DNA of 64,000 bases from JAEUQQ01 sp963697285. Lineage in GTDB: Bacteria; Acidobacteriota; Vicinamibacteria; Vicinamibacterales; JAFNAJ01. This document shows, piece by piece, positions 28,663-39,756 of the stretch. Position 1 is the stretch's first letter. Each line of letters begins with the position of its first letter. The notes under the pieces are model-generated. The model had not been told where the DNA came from, did not search any database, and saw nothing but the letters and a program-made list of their open reading frames with translations. The position numbers and the translations under genes were made by a program. The stretch lies in assembly GCA_963697285.1 (NCBI GenBank), contig CAVONI010000002.1, positions 186,001 through 250,000 on the forward strand. Direction: 5' to 3'.

Positions 28663-29934
28663 CTACCGCCGACGGCCTCCGCCGCCACCGCTCCGTTTCG
28701 CGGAGCGACTCGAACTCCCCCTGGCACTCTCGGCCCTGGCACTCGCGCCGCTCTGGTATCCCGAGAATCCGCCGCCCCCCCCGCTGCGCGCGGTAGCCGC
28801 CTTCCCGCTCCCGACGCTCGACGTGGTGGCCGAGGCCTGTCGCGTGGTCCGGTTCGACTGGGCCGTCGACTGACGTTGTGTCTGGTTGGCCTGCGTGCTC
28901 GCCTGACGCTCCGATTGGCTCGACTGGGCGGTCGACTGGCGTTGCTGCTGGTTGGCTTGCGCGTTCGATTGCCGGTCCTGCGCGTAGTCCTGCCGGCCCT
29001 CGTAGCGATCCTCCGCGAAGTCCTGGCGGTCGTCCCAGTAGTCCTCGCGGCGGTCCCAGGCCTCGTTGTACATCGCGGCACCGTGCCACCCATAGGGCCC
29101 ATGGTAGTAGTGGTCAGAGGCGGCCCCGATGATGACCCCCACGGTGAAGCCCACGATCGCCGCACCCGCCACGCTGGCCGAGGAAGGGGGCGGCGCCGGC
29201 TGCACGTAGACGGTCTGCGTGTTGTAGACGGGAACGTAGACCACCTGCGGGTTTGCTGGCTGAACGACGATCACCGTCTGCCCTGTGGACGTGGTCTCGG
29301 TGACCACCTCCTGCTGCTCGGTGGTCTTCAGGTTGCCGAGTGCCTGTGCCGCCGCGCGCAGCCGCTGAATCGAGTCGAAGACGGCGGTCTTGTCGGCCAC
29401 GAACGCCTTGCCGAGTTGCGCGGTCCAGTCCGGCTTCTGCACCAGCATCTGCACCACCTGGCCGAAGGGCGCGAGCGCGATGTAGCAGGCTGCGAACCCG
29501 GCCGCCTGCGCCGCATCCTGGAGGGGCGTGCCCTTGAGGCTGGTGTTGCTCCCGAGCCACGCAGAGAACTTCTGCAGGGCCGCGACGTCTGTCGACGCCT
29601 GCAGGATCTGGGCAATCAGCGCGTCGGGATAGAGCGCGATGGGCGCGGTCAGGGCATCCATCGCCGCCGTCGAGGCGCCGCCGGATGTGGAGGCCGCCTT
29701 CGTCTGGGCCTGGGCCGGTCCGGCCGCCGCAGCCGTCTGGTAGCTGGAGTCGCCGCCCTTCAGGCCGACGGCCGTCGTCTCGACCCACTTGAACTGCCTC
29801 TGCAGTTGCTGGTCCGCGGCCAGCGACTGCTTCAGCGCGCCCATCCTGTACTGCTGCGCCTGGAGCCCGTGCGGGACCAGCAGCACACACAACGACAGCC
29901 AGACCTTCCACGCCGCACCGGGTTTGCATCTCAT
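28663..29934 (-). CDS. DUF3300 exported protein with Gln/Ser/Arg repeat tail
   Basis: 423 residues. Signal peptide 1-27 (HGLQAQ), the DUF3300 domain at about 90-300 (LTAPIALYPDALIAQILQAST, NPQVVYVPVYNTQTVYVQP), and a hydrophobic Gly-rich segment (VAGAAIVGFTVGVIIGAAS). The next 100 residues repeat a Q-x-x-QRQSTAQS unit, then end in Gly/Ser/Arg. The protein is probably outer-membrane or surface associated. ATG 29934 starts a clean signal peptide. Precedes the DUF2950 gene and probably shares its transcript. Confidence 0.87.
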   Translation of the reverse strand: MRCKPGAAWKVWLSLCVLLVPHGLQAQQYRMGALKQSLAADQQLQRQFKWVETTAVGLKGGDSSYQTAAAAGPAQAQTKAASTSGGASTAAMDALTAPIALYPDALIAQILQASTDVAALQKFSAWLGSNTSLKGTPLQDAAQAAGFAACYIALAPFGQVVQMLVQKPDWTAQLGKAFVADKTAVFDSIQRLRAAAQALGNLKTTEQQEVVTETTSTGQTVIVVQPANPQVVYVPVYNTQTVYVQPAPPPSSASVAGAAIVGFTVGVIIGAASDHYYHGPYGWHGAAMYNEAWDRREDYWDDRQDFAEDRYEGRQDYAQDRQSNAQANQQQRQSTAQSSQSERQASTQANQTQRQSTAQSNRTTRQASATTSSVGSGKAATARSGGGGGFSGYQSGASARAESARGSSSRSAKRSGGGGGRRR

Positions 29935-30230
29935 CGGGAAGTCTCCAGTCCGGGTTCCTCGCCGACCGCCATCCATCAGCACCTCGAGCGGCGAGGACCG
30001 AAGCACCCTCCGGCTCCACGGGCCGGCGGCTTTCGAAGTATACGTTGAGGCGGTTCAGCGCGATGAGTTACGTCGCCGACGAGCGGGTGTCGTGCTGAAG
30101 GTGACATGGCTCCGGGCGCGCCGGCACCGTGCAGGTTCCTGCAGGCACACCGGGCCAGAGAGCCCCGGCCTGACTTGCAGGGCCGGAGCCCCAGCAAACA
30201 GCAGACTCCTGTGAACTGAGGGCTGAGGAT

Positions 30231-30307
<77 letters not shown>

Positions 30308-30344
30308 GCTCGAGTCGTGTCTGCCGCATCCCGGTGCCGCCGCG

Positions 30345-30419
30345 TGGTGGGCGGTGCAGGATTCGAACCTGCGACAGCCGGTGTGTAAGACCGGTGCTCT
30401 ACCTCTGAGCTAACCGCCC
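30345..30419 (-). tRNA. tRNA-Val(TAC)
   Basis: Minus-strand cloverleaf of 75 nt with encoded CCA. Acceptor GGGCGGT/ACCGCCC, discriminator A, D-arm GCTC...GAGC, anticodon loop CTTACAC (TAC), T-arm GCAGG-TTCGAAT-CCTGC. First gene of the tRNA-Val/tRNA-Asp pair. Confidence 0.95.
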
Positions 30420-30452
30420 TTCTCGCCATGTCCGGCCGGCGACAGAAGTCGA

Positions 30453-30482
30453 ATCATATGCAACGGCAGGGCAGAGAGTCAA
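30453..30482 (-). promoter_or_regulatory. Sigma-70-type promoter of the tRNA-Val/tRNA-Asp pair
   Basis: On the minus strand TTGACT (30482-30477) and TATGAT (30458-30453) are separated by 18 nt. This is the closest match to consensus in the window. The start site would be near 30446, about 27 nt before the mature tRNA-Val 5' end. Confidence 0.75.
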
Positions 30483-30536
30483 GCGAACGACGACCTCGCG
30501 ACGGTGACGTGCGTCTCCCGCCATCGGCGGCGCCTT

Positions 30537-30565
30537 TTGCCGAATCCGCGCTTTCTTGCTACAAC
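30537..30565 (+). promoter_or_regulatory. Promoter of the DtxR/MntR-type regulator gene
   Basis: TTGCCG (30537-30542) and TACAAC (30560-30565) with a 17-nt spacer. The start site would be about 5 nt before ATG 30577, and no Shine-Dalgarno is present, so the transcript may be leaderless. Confidence 0.5.
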
Positions 30566-30576
30566 GGTCGCTCGCA

Positions 30577-31257
30577 ATGTCAACGCCTCCGCTGCCCTCG
30601 AGCACCGTCGAGAACTACCTCAAGGCGATCCTGCAGGCGCAGCAACACCTGGACGGCGACGACGCGCTGGTTCCGATGGGGCGACTGGCACAGGCGCTGG
30701 GCATCACGCCCGGCACGGCCACGACGATGGTCAAGGCGCTCGCCGACGCACAACTGGTCGATTACGCGCCGTATGCCGGCGTGAGGCTGACGCCCAACGG
30801 CGAGACCCTCGCCACGATGGTCCTGCGGCGCCACCGCATCGTCGAGTTGTTCCTCGTGGAGGTGCTGGGGCTGTCGTGGACGGAAGTGCACGACGAGGCC
30901 GAGCGCCTCGAGCACGCGGTGTCTGACCGCGTGATCGAAGCGATGGACGTGATGCTGGGGCACCCCGACGCCGACCCGCACGGCGACCCCATCCCGGCCC
31001 AGGGCAGCCGGTTGCTCGAGCCCGACCACGTGACGCTGGTGACCTGCACGCTGGATGCGCCGCTGCGCGTGACCCGCATCCTCGATCAGGACACCGAGTT
31101 CCTCGCGTTCGTCGAGCGGCATCACCTGCGGCCGGGCGCGCGCGTCACGTGCGTGTCGCGCGACGACGTCGTCGACCGGGTCAAGCTGCGGGTCGGCGGC
31201 AGGCGCGCCATCACTATCGGCTGGCGAGCCGCCTCGCGCGTGGCCGTCGAGGGCTGA
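30577..31257 (+). CDS. DtxR/MntR-family metal-dependent transcriptional regulator
   Basis: 226 residues. Winged-helix DNA-binding domain (VENYLKAILQAQQHL, MGRLAQALGITPGTATTMVKALADAQLVDYAPYAGVRLT), the metal-binding/dimerisation helices (HRIVELFLVEVLGLSWTEVHDEAERLEHAVSD with His and Glu ligands, and HPDADPHGDPIP), and a C-terminal FeoA-like SH3 domain. It should repress manganese or iron uptake genes when loaded with metal. The target is not visible; HtpX downstream is on the other strand. Start ATG 30577 fits the promoter and the conserved domain. Confidence 0.9.
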   Translation: MSTPPLPSSTVENYLKAILQAQQHLDGDDALVPMGRLAQALGITPGTATTMVKALADAQLVDYAPYAGVRLTPNGETLATMVLRRHRIVELFLVEVLGLSWTEVHDEAERLEHAVSDRVIEAMDVMLGHPDADPHGDPIPAQGSRLLEPDHVTLVTCTLDAPLRVTRILDQDTEFLAFVERHHLRPGARVTCVSRDDVVDRVKLRVGGRRAITIGWRAASRVAVEG

Positions 31258-31296
31258 ACGGCCGACGGGCACAGTGCTGCCCATCGGCCGCTGGTG

Positions 31297-32142
31297 TCAG
31301 GCGCGACCCATCAGCGCGTTGATCCGCGCCTCTGTCGGCGGGTGCGAGCTGAAGAGTCCCATCAGCCCGCGCGCCGAGAACGGCTTCATGATGAACATGT
31401 GCGCCGTGGCGGGGTTCGCATCCATCGGGATGCGTTCGACGCCGCGCTCGATCTTCCGCAGCGCATTCACCAGGCCCATCGGTGAGCCGGCGATGGCCGC
31501 CCCGCCGGAGTCGGCCAGGAACTCGCGTGAACGCGAGATCGCCATCTGGATCAGCATCGCCGCAAGGGGCGCGAAGATCATCATGGCGATCATCGTGATC
31601 GGGCTTGTGCCCTCGCCCTCGTCGTCGCGGCGTGCGCCGCCGAACATCGCGGCGAACTGCGCCATGCGCGCGAGCATCATGATGGCCGCGGCGATCGTTG
31701 CGGCGATCGAACTGATGAGGATGTCGCGGTGCTTGACGTGTGCCAGTTCGTGCGCCAGCACTCCGTCGAGTTCGTCGGACGAGAGCATGCGGATCAGGCC
31801 CTCGGTCGCCGCAACCGCCGCGTGGTCGGGATTCCGTCCTGTCGCAAAGGCGTTGGGCGACTGGTCGGGGATGATGTAGACCTTCGGCATCGGCAGTTCG
31901 GCCCGACGCGCAAGTCGCGCAACGGCGGCGTGCAGGGGGTGCCCTGCGGCGACCTCCTGCGCGCGATACATGCGCAGGACGATCTTGTCCGAGAACCAGT
32001 ACGAGACGAAGTTCATCACGATCGCGAAGCCGAACGCGATGACGAGGCCGCTCGACCCACCGGCGAGTTCGCCGATGAGCAGGAGCAAGCCGCTGAGTGC
32101 CCCGAGCAGGATGGTGGTCTTGAACGTATTGGCCATGGTCAT
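31297..32142 (-). CDS. htpX: Zinc metalloprotease HtpX
   Basis: 281-residue membrane protease of family M48 that helps clear damaged membrane proteins. Two N-terminal membrane helices (residues 8-50) precede the catalytic H131-E132-x2-H135 in VLAHELAHVKHRD, a second membrane pair (TIAAAIMMLARM, PITMIAMMIFAPL) and the third zinc ligand in SREFLADSGGA. Length and topology are typical. It converges on the regulator gene, with 39 nt between the stops. Confidence 0.95.
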   Translation of the reverse strand: MTMANTFKTTILLGALSGLLLLIGELAGGSSGLVIAFGFAIVMNFVSYWFSDKIVLRMYRAQEVAAGHPLHAAVARLARRAELPMPKVYIIPDQSPNAFATGRNPDHAAVAATEGLIRMLSSDELDGVLAHELAHVKHRDILISSIAATIAAAIMMLARMAQFAAMFGGARRDDEGEGTSPITMIAMMIFAPLAAMLIQMAISRSREFLADSGGAAIAGSPMGLVNALRKIERGVERIPMDANPATAHMFIMKPFSARGLMGLFSSHPPTEARINALMGRA

Positions 32143-32216
32143 CTGTATGTCTGCGGGCCGTGCCCGCTGATCAAGTGTCTTCTCTTTGATGCGGACGCGT
32201 GCCGCACGTGTCTGTC

Positions 32217-32222
32217 TATACT
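32217..32222 (+). promoter_or_regulatory. Candidate -10 element, leaderless start
   Basis: TATACT lies 6 nt before ATG 32229 with no Shine-Dalgarno in between. No good -35 is visible. Confidence 0.35.
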
Positions 32223-32228
32223 ACTGGC

Positions 32229-32843
32229 ATGACGACTCGATGCCTCGTGGCATTCGCCGGCCTGGCGGTCGCCCTCGGCGCGGCACAGGCATCGGCACAG
32301 ACCCCCCAGCCGTTTCCCCGGCCAGGTTCCTCGCGAGGCGTGCTGCCCCCCGGGGCTCCAGTTCCTGATAAGACGCCGCCTGTGGGACAGGTGACCCCGC
32401 CGGGGGGCGTCCAGCCGCCGGCAGGCCCGACCACTGCTGCCCCGGGCCAGGTGGCGCCGTCCTCTGAGGCGCCCGACGAAGCGACCCTCGGTGTGCCCGT
32501 GTACCCCGGTGCGACCTTCCTGACCGCGTTCGACGCCGGAAGGGGACAGCGGTACTACCTCTTCGGTACGCCGGCGTCGTTCGCCCAGGTGGTGACGTTC
32601 TACCGTGGAATCCTGAAGACGAAGGGTGACCTGGTCTTCGAGCAGCCGCCGACCCATGCCTTCGACGTCGGCCGCTTCCGCGAGGATTCGATGGCCTTCC
32701 CGCCGGGAGTCACGGTCAAGGACTACACGTTTGGCGGCTCGGAGGGCTACCTGCACGTGGGCCCGGGGACGACTTCCCAGCGATTCGCGACCGTGCTCCA
32801 GATCGTGCCTCCGCCACCGGCCGCACCGGCCACACGGCGATAG
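32229..32843 (+). CDS. Exported protein of unknown function
   Basis: 204 residues. Signal peptide 1-24 (AQASAQ), then a Pro-rich spacer to about 90, and a compact domain of about 110 residues (LGVPVYPGATFLTAFDAG, YYLFGTPASFAQVVTFYRGILKTKGDLVFEQP, GYLHVGPGT). The YYLFGTPASFAQVVTFYR stretch resembles small domains found in Acidobacterial exported proteins, but I cannot name the family. It lies 6 nt from the NicO-like gene and may be co-transcribed. Start ATG 32229 gives the signal peptide. Confidence 0.65.
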   Translation: MTTRCLVAFAGLAVALGAAQASAQTPQPFPRPGSSRGVLPPGAPVPDKTPPVGQVTPPGGVQPPAGPTTAAPGQVAPSSEAPDEATLGVPVYPGATFLTAFDAGRGQRYYLFGTPASFAQVVTFYRGILKTKGDLVFEQPPTHAFDVGRFREDSMAFPPGVTVKDYTFGGSEGYLHVGPGTTSQRFATVLQIVPPPPAAPATRR

Positions 32844-32849
32844 ACGCGC

Positions 32850-33464
32850 ATGTTTGCCTTGGTTCTTGCGGGCCTGTTAGCGGGCTCTGCTCACGTGCTG
32901 AGCGGGCCCGACCACCTGGCCGCGGTGGCGCCGCTGGCGGCCGATACGCCGCGGCGACGCTGGCTGGCCGGGATGCTGTGGGGGATCGGGCACACCAGCG
33001 GGGTGGCCGTGGTCGCCGCCGTGGCATTCATCGCCCGGGGATGGCTCGACATCGGCGCCGTGTCGTCGTGGAGCGAGCGCCTGGTCGGGGTCGCCTTGAT
33101 CGCGGTGGGGCTGTGGGGCATGCAGCGCGCGATCGACCAGCGCGTGCATGTCGATGACCAGCGGCACATGCGCACGCATTCGCACACCCACGCGTCGTTC
33201 GGCTTCGGCATCCTGCACGGCCTCGCAGGCAGCGCACACGTGCTCGGGGTGCTCCCGGCGCTGGCCCTGCCAACCGGGACCGACGCTGCCGTCTACCTGG
33301 GCGCCTACGGCGTCGGCAACGTCGCGGCGATGGCCGCGTTCTCATCCCTGATGGGCGCCTTCGGCCTGCTGAGCCGCCGCACCGGCGTCGACATGCATCG
33401 CGGCTTCATCGCCGCCTGCTCCCTGGTCGCCATCGGCGTCGGCAGTTACTGGCTCCTCCCGTAA
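32850..33464 (+). CDS. NicO/UreH-like nickel-cobalt transporter family membrane protein
   Basis: 204-residue protein with about six membrane helices. It carries a SGPDHLAAVAPLAA motif in the first helix, related to the H-x4-DH motif of nickel/cobalt transporters, and a cytoplasmic His-rich loop (RHMRTHSHTHASFG) followed by GILHGLAGSAHVLGVLP. These place it in the NicO/UreH/sulfite-exporter-like group. Substrate is inferred as a divalent metal. No urease or hydrogenase genes are nearby. Starts 6 nt after the preceding gene's stop. Confidence 0.75.
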   Translation: MFALVLAGLLAGSAHVLSGPDHLAAVAPLAADTPRRRWLAGMLWGIGHTSGVAVVAAVAFIARGWLDIGAVSSWSERLVGVALIAVGLWGMQRAIDQRVHVDDQRHMRTHSHTHASFGFGILHGLAGSAHVLGVLPALALPTGTDAAVYLGAYGVGNVAAMAAFSSLMGAFGLLSRRTGVDMHRGFIAACSLVAIGVGSYWLLP

Positions 33465-33500
33465 ATCCGACCCCTGCCGTTGTCGCACTCCCCGAAACCG

Positions 33501-33525
33501 CGAATTGGGGTCTGACCCCAATTCG
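33501..33525. repeat. Palindromic dispersed repeat, copy 1
   Basis: Perfect 11-bp inverted repeat CGAATTGGGGT / ACCCCAATTCG around a 3-nt centre CTG. It sits between the convergent nicO-like and rlmI genes and could act as a bidirectional terminator. Confidence 0.9.
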
Positions 33526-33559
33526 GGGTTTCTTCCGGCGGCTGTAAGCAGAATCGCGT

Positions 33560-33578
33560 ATTGGGGTCTGACCCCAAT
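33560..33578. repeat. Palindromic dispersed repeat, copy 2
   Basis: ATTGGGGT-CTG-ACCCCAAT, sharing 19 core bases with copy 1, which lies 34 nt upstream. Same intergenic region. Confidence 0.9.
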
Positions 33579-33614
33579 TCAGCCAACTGGGGGTTGCGGG
33601 GCGACTACGGGCGT

Positions 33615-34781
33615 TTACCCGACGCGGCGGACGATGAAGCACTTGAGGTAGTAGGTCTCGGGAACGCCGAGCAGGACGGGGTGGTCGCGGCCCTGCATCC
33701 GCTTCTCGACGACGGCCACCGGCACCTGCGCATCGAGCGCGGCGCGGTAGACGACATCGCCGAACATCGCCTCGTCAACGTGGTAGGAGCAGGTGCAGGT
33801 CACCAGCACACCGCCCGGCTTGAGGATCTTCAGCGCCCGGAGGTTGATTTCCTTGTAGCCGGTCAGCGCCTTGCGCAGGGCGTCGCGGTTCTTCGCGAAC
33901 GCGGGCGGATCGAGCACCACCATGTCGAACCGGTCGTCGGAATGCTCGAGCTCGCGCAGTTCGTCGAAGACGTTCACGGCGCGCGCCTCGATGTTCTCGC
34001 GGCCGTTCAGCGCGGCGTTCTCGCGGATGTGACGCACGGCCTCTTCTGACACGTCGAGTGCCACGACCGACTCGGCCCTCGCGGCAAGGTTGAGGGCGAA
34101 GCCGCCGTTGTAGCTGAACGCATCCAGCACGCGGCCTCTGGCGTACCGGGCAGCGGCCTCGCGGTTCTCCCGCTGGTCCAGGAACAGCCCGGTCTTCTGG
34201 CCCAGCCGCAGATCGACGTAGTACTTCACGCCGAGTTCACTGACCTCGATACGCTCCGGGACCTCTCCGTGCAGCACGTCGACGCGACGCTCGAGCCCCT
34301 CGAGCTCGCGCACGCGGGGATCGTTGCGGGCGAGGATCCCCTTCGGCGCCAGCTGCTCGTTCAGCACCTCGACAATCTGCGGGAGTCGTCGGTCCATGCC
34401 CTCCGACAACGCCTGGAGCACCAGATAGTCGCCGTACCGGTCGACGATGAGCCCCGGCAACAGGTCGCCCTCGCCGTGGACGACGCGGTACGCCGTGCCC
34501 ACGATCCCCAACGAGGCGCGATACGCGATCGCCGTCGCGACGCGCTCGCGCAGGAACTCCTCCGGGGGCGGGGCCTCACCGCGCGAGACGATGCGGAGCG
34601 CGATTTGCGAATGCCGGCTGTACAGCGCGTGAGCGAGGACGCGCCCTCGGGGATCGGCAACCGCGACGAGGTCGCCCCCCTCGGCCGCCACGTCCTTGAC
34701 GTCCGACCGGTAGATCCACGGATGTCCGATCTTGACGCGATCAGCTCCACGGAGTGAAACGACGATGCGTGGCATAGGCAT
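33615..34781 (-). CDS. rlmI: 23S rRNA (cytosine1962-C5)-methyltransferase RlmI
   Basis: 388 residues. N-terminal PUA domain (VVSLRGADRVKIGHPWIYRSDV), a central fold (VVHGEGDLLPGLIVDRYGDYLVLQ), and a SAM-dependent methyltransferase domain with FLDQRENREAA, VLDAFSYNGGFALNLA, FDMVVLDPPAFAKN and a catalytic Cys in VTCTCSYHVD. This is the RlmI/YccW pattern. Start ATG 34781; ATG 34775 is an alternative. Divergent from rpiB by 68 nt. Confidence 0.93.
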   Translation of the reverse strand: MPMPRIVVSLRGADRVKIGHPWIYRSDVKDVAAEGGDLVAVADPRGRVLAHALYSRHSQIALRIVSRGEAPPPEEFLRERVATAIAYRASLGIVGTAYRVVHGEGDLLPGLIVDRYGDYLVLQALSEGMDRRLPQIVEVLNEQLAPKGILARNDPRVRELEGLERRVDVLHGEVPERIEVSELGVKYYVDLRLGQKTGLFLDQRENREAAARYARGRVLDAFSYNGGFALNLAARAESVVALDVSEEAVRHIRENAALNGRENIEARAVNVFDELRELEHSDDRFDMVVLDPPAFAKNRDALRKALTGYKEINLRALKILKPGGVLVTCTCSYHVDEAMFGDVVYRAALDAQVPVAVVEKRMQGRDHPVLLGVPETYYLKCFIVRRVG

Positions 34782-34836
34782 GGCGGGAAGGGATCAGCCG
34801 GCGCCAATGCACACCCGGACGCCGCAGACCCGACGT

Positions 34837-34842
34837 TATAAT
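34837..34842 (+). promoter_or_regulatory. Consensus -10 (TATAAT) of the rpiB operon, leaderless
   Basis: A perfect TATAAT ends 7 nt before ATG 34850. The start site predicted from it coincides with the start codon, and no Shine-Dalgarno exists. A -35 is not evident. Confidence 0.6.
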
Positions 34843-34849
34843 ACGCGCC

Positions 34850-35293
34850 ATGACGATCGCTCTCGGCGCAGACCACGCCGGCGTCGCGCTGAAAGACGCG
34901 GTCAGGCAGCTGCTCGACGCCCGTGGCATCCCCTACACCGACTTCGGCACCAACGGCGACGCGTCGGTCGATTACCCGGATTTCGCGGCCCAGGTCGGGA
35001 AAGCGGTCGCCAGCGGCGAGGCCGACCGCGGCATCCTCGTCTGCGGCACGGGTGTCGGGATGGCTATCGCGGCGAACAAGTTCGCCGGCGTGCGCGCCGC
35101 GCCAGTCTACGACGCGGCCACCGCCCGCATCGTCCGCGAGCACAATGACCTCAACGTGCTGGCGCTCGGGGCCCGCACGACCACCGCCGACGACGCCCGC
35201 GACATCGTCGCGGCCTTCCTCGACACCCCGTTTGCCGGCGGTCGCCACGGACGCCGCGTCGACAAGATCACGGCCCTGGACACATCACGATGA
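34850..35293 (+). CDS. rpiB: Ribose-5-phosphate isomerase B
   Basis: 147-residue RpiB/LacAB-family isomerase of the pentose phosphate pathway. Signatures are IALGADHAGVALKD, DFGTNGDASVDYPDFA, GILVCGTGVGMAIAANKFAGVRAA (catalytic Cys in VCGTG) and REHNDLNVLALGAR. Its TGA overlaps the ATG of glyA (ATGA at 35290-35293), so the two are translationally coupled. The rpiB-glyA order is common in several phyla. Confidence 0.96.
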   Translation: MTIALGADHAGVALKDAVRQLLDARGIPYTDFGTNGDASVDYPDFAAQVGKAVASGEADRGILVCGTGVGMAIAANKFAGVRAAPVYDAATARIVREHNDLNVLALGARTTTADDARDIVAAFLDTPFAGGRHGRRVDKITALDTSR

Positions 35294-36527
35294 GCACTGC
35301 AACGCCTACGTCTGCCTTCCTCCGCACGCTGCGCGACACCGACCCCGAGATTGCCCAGGCCATCGCCGACGAACTCGGCCGACAGAACACCGGCCTGGAG
35401 TTGATCGCCTCCGAGAACTTCGTCTCGACCGCCGTCCTCGCCGCGATGGGCACGGTGATGACGAACAAGTACGCCGAGGGCTACCCCGGGAAGCGCTACT
35501 ACGGCGGCTGCGAGTTCGTCGACGTCGCCGAGTCGCTGGCCATCGACCGCGCGAAGGCGCTGTTCGGCGCGGATCACGCGAACGTGCAGCCGCATTCGGG
35601 TGCGCAGGCGAACATGTCGGTGTACCTGTCGATGCTGCTGCCCGGCGACACGATCCTCGGCATGAACCTCGCGCACGGCGGGCACCTCACGCACGGCCAC
35701 CCGCTCAACTTCTCGGGGAAGTACTTCACGGTCGTCCCCTACGGCGTGCGCCAGGACGATGAACACCTCGACTACGAGGAACTCGAGCGGAAGGCCCATG
35801 AATCGAAGCCGAAGCTGATCATCGTCGGCGCGAGCGCGTACCCGCGCGTCATCGACTTTGCACGCATCGCAACCGTCGCCACCGCCGTCGGCGCGCGGAT
35901 GCTGACCGACATGGCGCACATCGCAGGCCTCGTCGCCGCTGGCGTGCACCCGTCGCCCGTGCCCCACAGCGACTACGTCACGACCACGACCCACAAGACG
36001 CTGCGCGGACCGCGTGGCGGGCTGATCCTCTCGAGGGCGGCCTACGCCAAGGATGTCGACCGGGCGCTCTTCCCGGGCGTCCAGGGTGGACCACTGATGC
36101 ACATCATCGCGGCCAAGGCCGTGTGCTTCAGGGAAGCCGCGGAGCCGACCTTCGTCACGTATCAGCAGCAGGTCGTCGCCAACGCGAAAGCGCTGTCGGC
36201 GTCGCTCGCCTCGCACGGCTTCCGCATCGTGTCGGGCGGCACCGACAACCACCTGATGCTCGTCGACGTGTTCTCGAAGGGCATCACCGGCAAGGTCGCC
36301 GAGGCCGCGCTCGGCAAGGCGGGGATCACCGTCAACAAGAACGCCATCCCGTTCGACACGAACCCGCCGATGGTCGCCAGCGGGATCCGCGTGGGCACGC
36401 CAGCCATCACGACGCGCGGGATGCGCGAGGCCGAGATGGCGCGCGTCGGCGATCTCATCGCGCGCGTGCTGGCGGCTCCCGAGGATGCCGGGTCGCTGGC
36501 CGCGGTCAAGTCAGAGGTCGAACGCCT

Positions 36528-38502
<1,975 letters not shown>

Positions 38503-38525
<23 letters not shown>

Positions 38526-39756
38526 CGAGGTACACCACCAGCGTGGCGGCGAGCGCGATCAGGGTGGCGCCGTATCCCTGCGCGCCGTAGTACGTCGCGG
38601 CGCCGATGATCCACGCGACGGCGGCAGGCCTCGACAGTCCCGCGTAGCGTCCCGCCACCTCGTAGAGGCTCGGCACGTCGACCTCGTGTGCCGAACCCAT
38701 CGGCGAGAGGCGTGGCAGCACGACGAAGTGCCCGATCAGGATGCCGCCGATGGGCACGAGGATGCCGCCGATCAGGATCATGAAGCTCGCGAACTGGTCG
38801 AGCAGGTCGGGCGACAGGAGTCCGACGGCGGTTCCTCCCAGGCCGATGGTCCAGATCGCGGCCGGCTGGTGGGTCTTCGGGGCCAGGCTGCGCCAGGCCA
38901 GGGCCGACATGTAGATGTTCACGAAGTTCGTCGTCACCGTGGCCAGCGTGACCAGGATCGCCCCGGTGCTGCCGAGCCCGGTCGCCATGATCATCGCGCC
39001 CGGGTCAGACGTCCCTGCCGCGCGCGACACGATGAAGCCGAGCGGCATGAGCCACAGCGCCGGCAGGGCCAGCCCGAGAAACACGGCCCGTGCGCTCGAC
39101 GCAGCTGACCGCGAGTATCGCGGGTAGTCGGCGAACATCAGCAGCCACGATGCCTGGTAGCCCATCACGACATCGAGCCCGCGCCACCAGGCCGTCGCCG
39201 ACGTGTCGAGCGCGACTGGAGCGGCTGGCGGCATGTGCAGCGCGGCGAACGTGATCAGAAGCCCTGCGATCCCCATCGAGGGTACGGCCAGGCGATCGGC
39301 GACGCCCACGGCACGCGGCCCACGTGTGACGATGAACGTGGCGATCACGCCGAAGGCGAACGACCACCAGCGTGGATCGATCGCCGAGTCGCCGAACGCC
39401 CGCGACGACACCGACGCGGCAATGACGTTGTTGAGGGCAATCCAGGCGAAGTTGGTCAGCCACAGGACGAACGCGACGAGCGCGGCCCCGCGCAGGCCCA
39501 GGGCCGCCCGGGCCGCGACGATCGACGGGACGCCGAGGCGCACGCCGACCGGCGCGAGCAGGGCGGTGAACGACGCGCCGACGAGGCTGCCCAGCGTGAT
39601 GATCGCGATAGCCGTCGACGTCGGGATGTCGCCGAGCGACGCGCCGACCTGCCACGTCGTCGCGACGATCGACGCGCCGGCGAAGATCAGGAACAGGTCG
39701 AGTGGTGACTGGGTGCGCGCGTCGGCGGCGACGGGCGACAGGTCGGCAGCGTTCAT
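38503..39756 (-). CDS. NCS1-family nucleobase permease (CodB/CytX-like)
   Basis: 417-residue transporter with 12 hydrophobic segments. It has NCS1 features: LFLIFAGASIVATTWQVGASLGD, TNFAWIALNNVIAAS, WWRGLDVVMGYQASWLLMFADYPRYSR and a TTNFVNIYMSALAW motif. Length and motifs fit the cytosine or hydroxymethylpyrimidine branch. No thiamine or cytosine genes are adjacent, so the substrate is unresolved. ATG 39756 overlaps the stop of the VWA gene by 4 nt, meaning one transcript. Confidence 0.87.
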
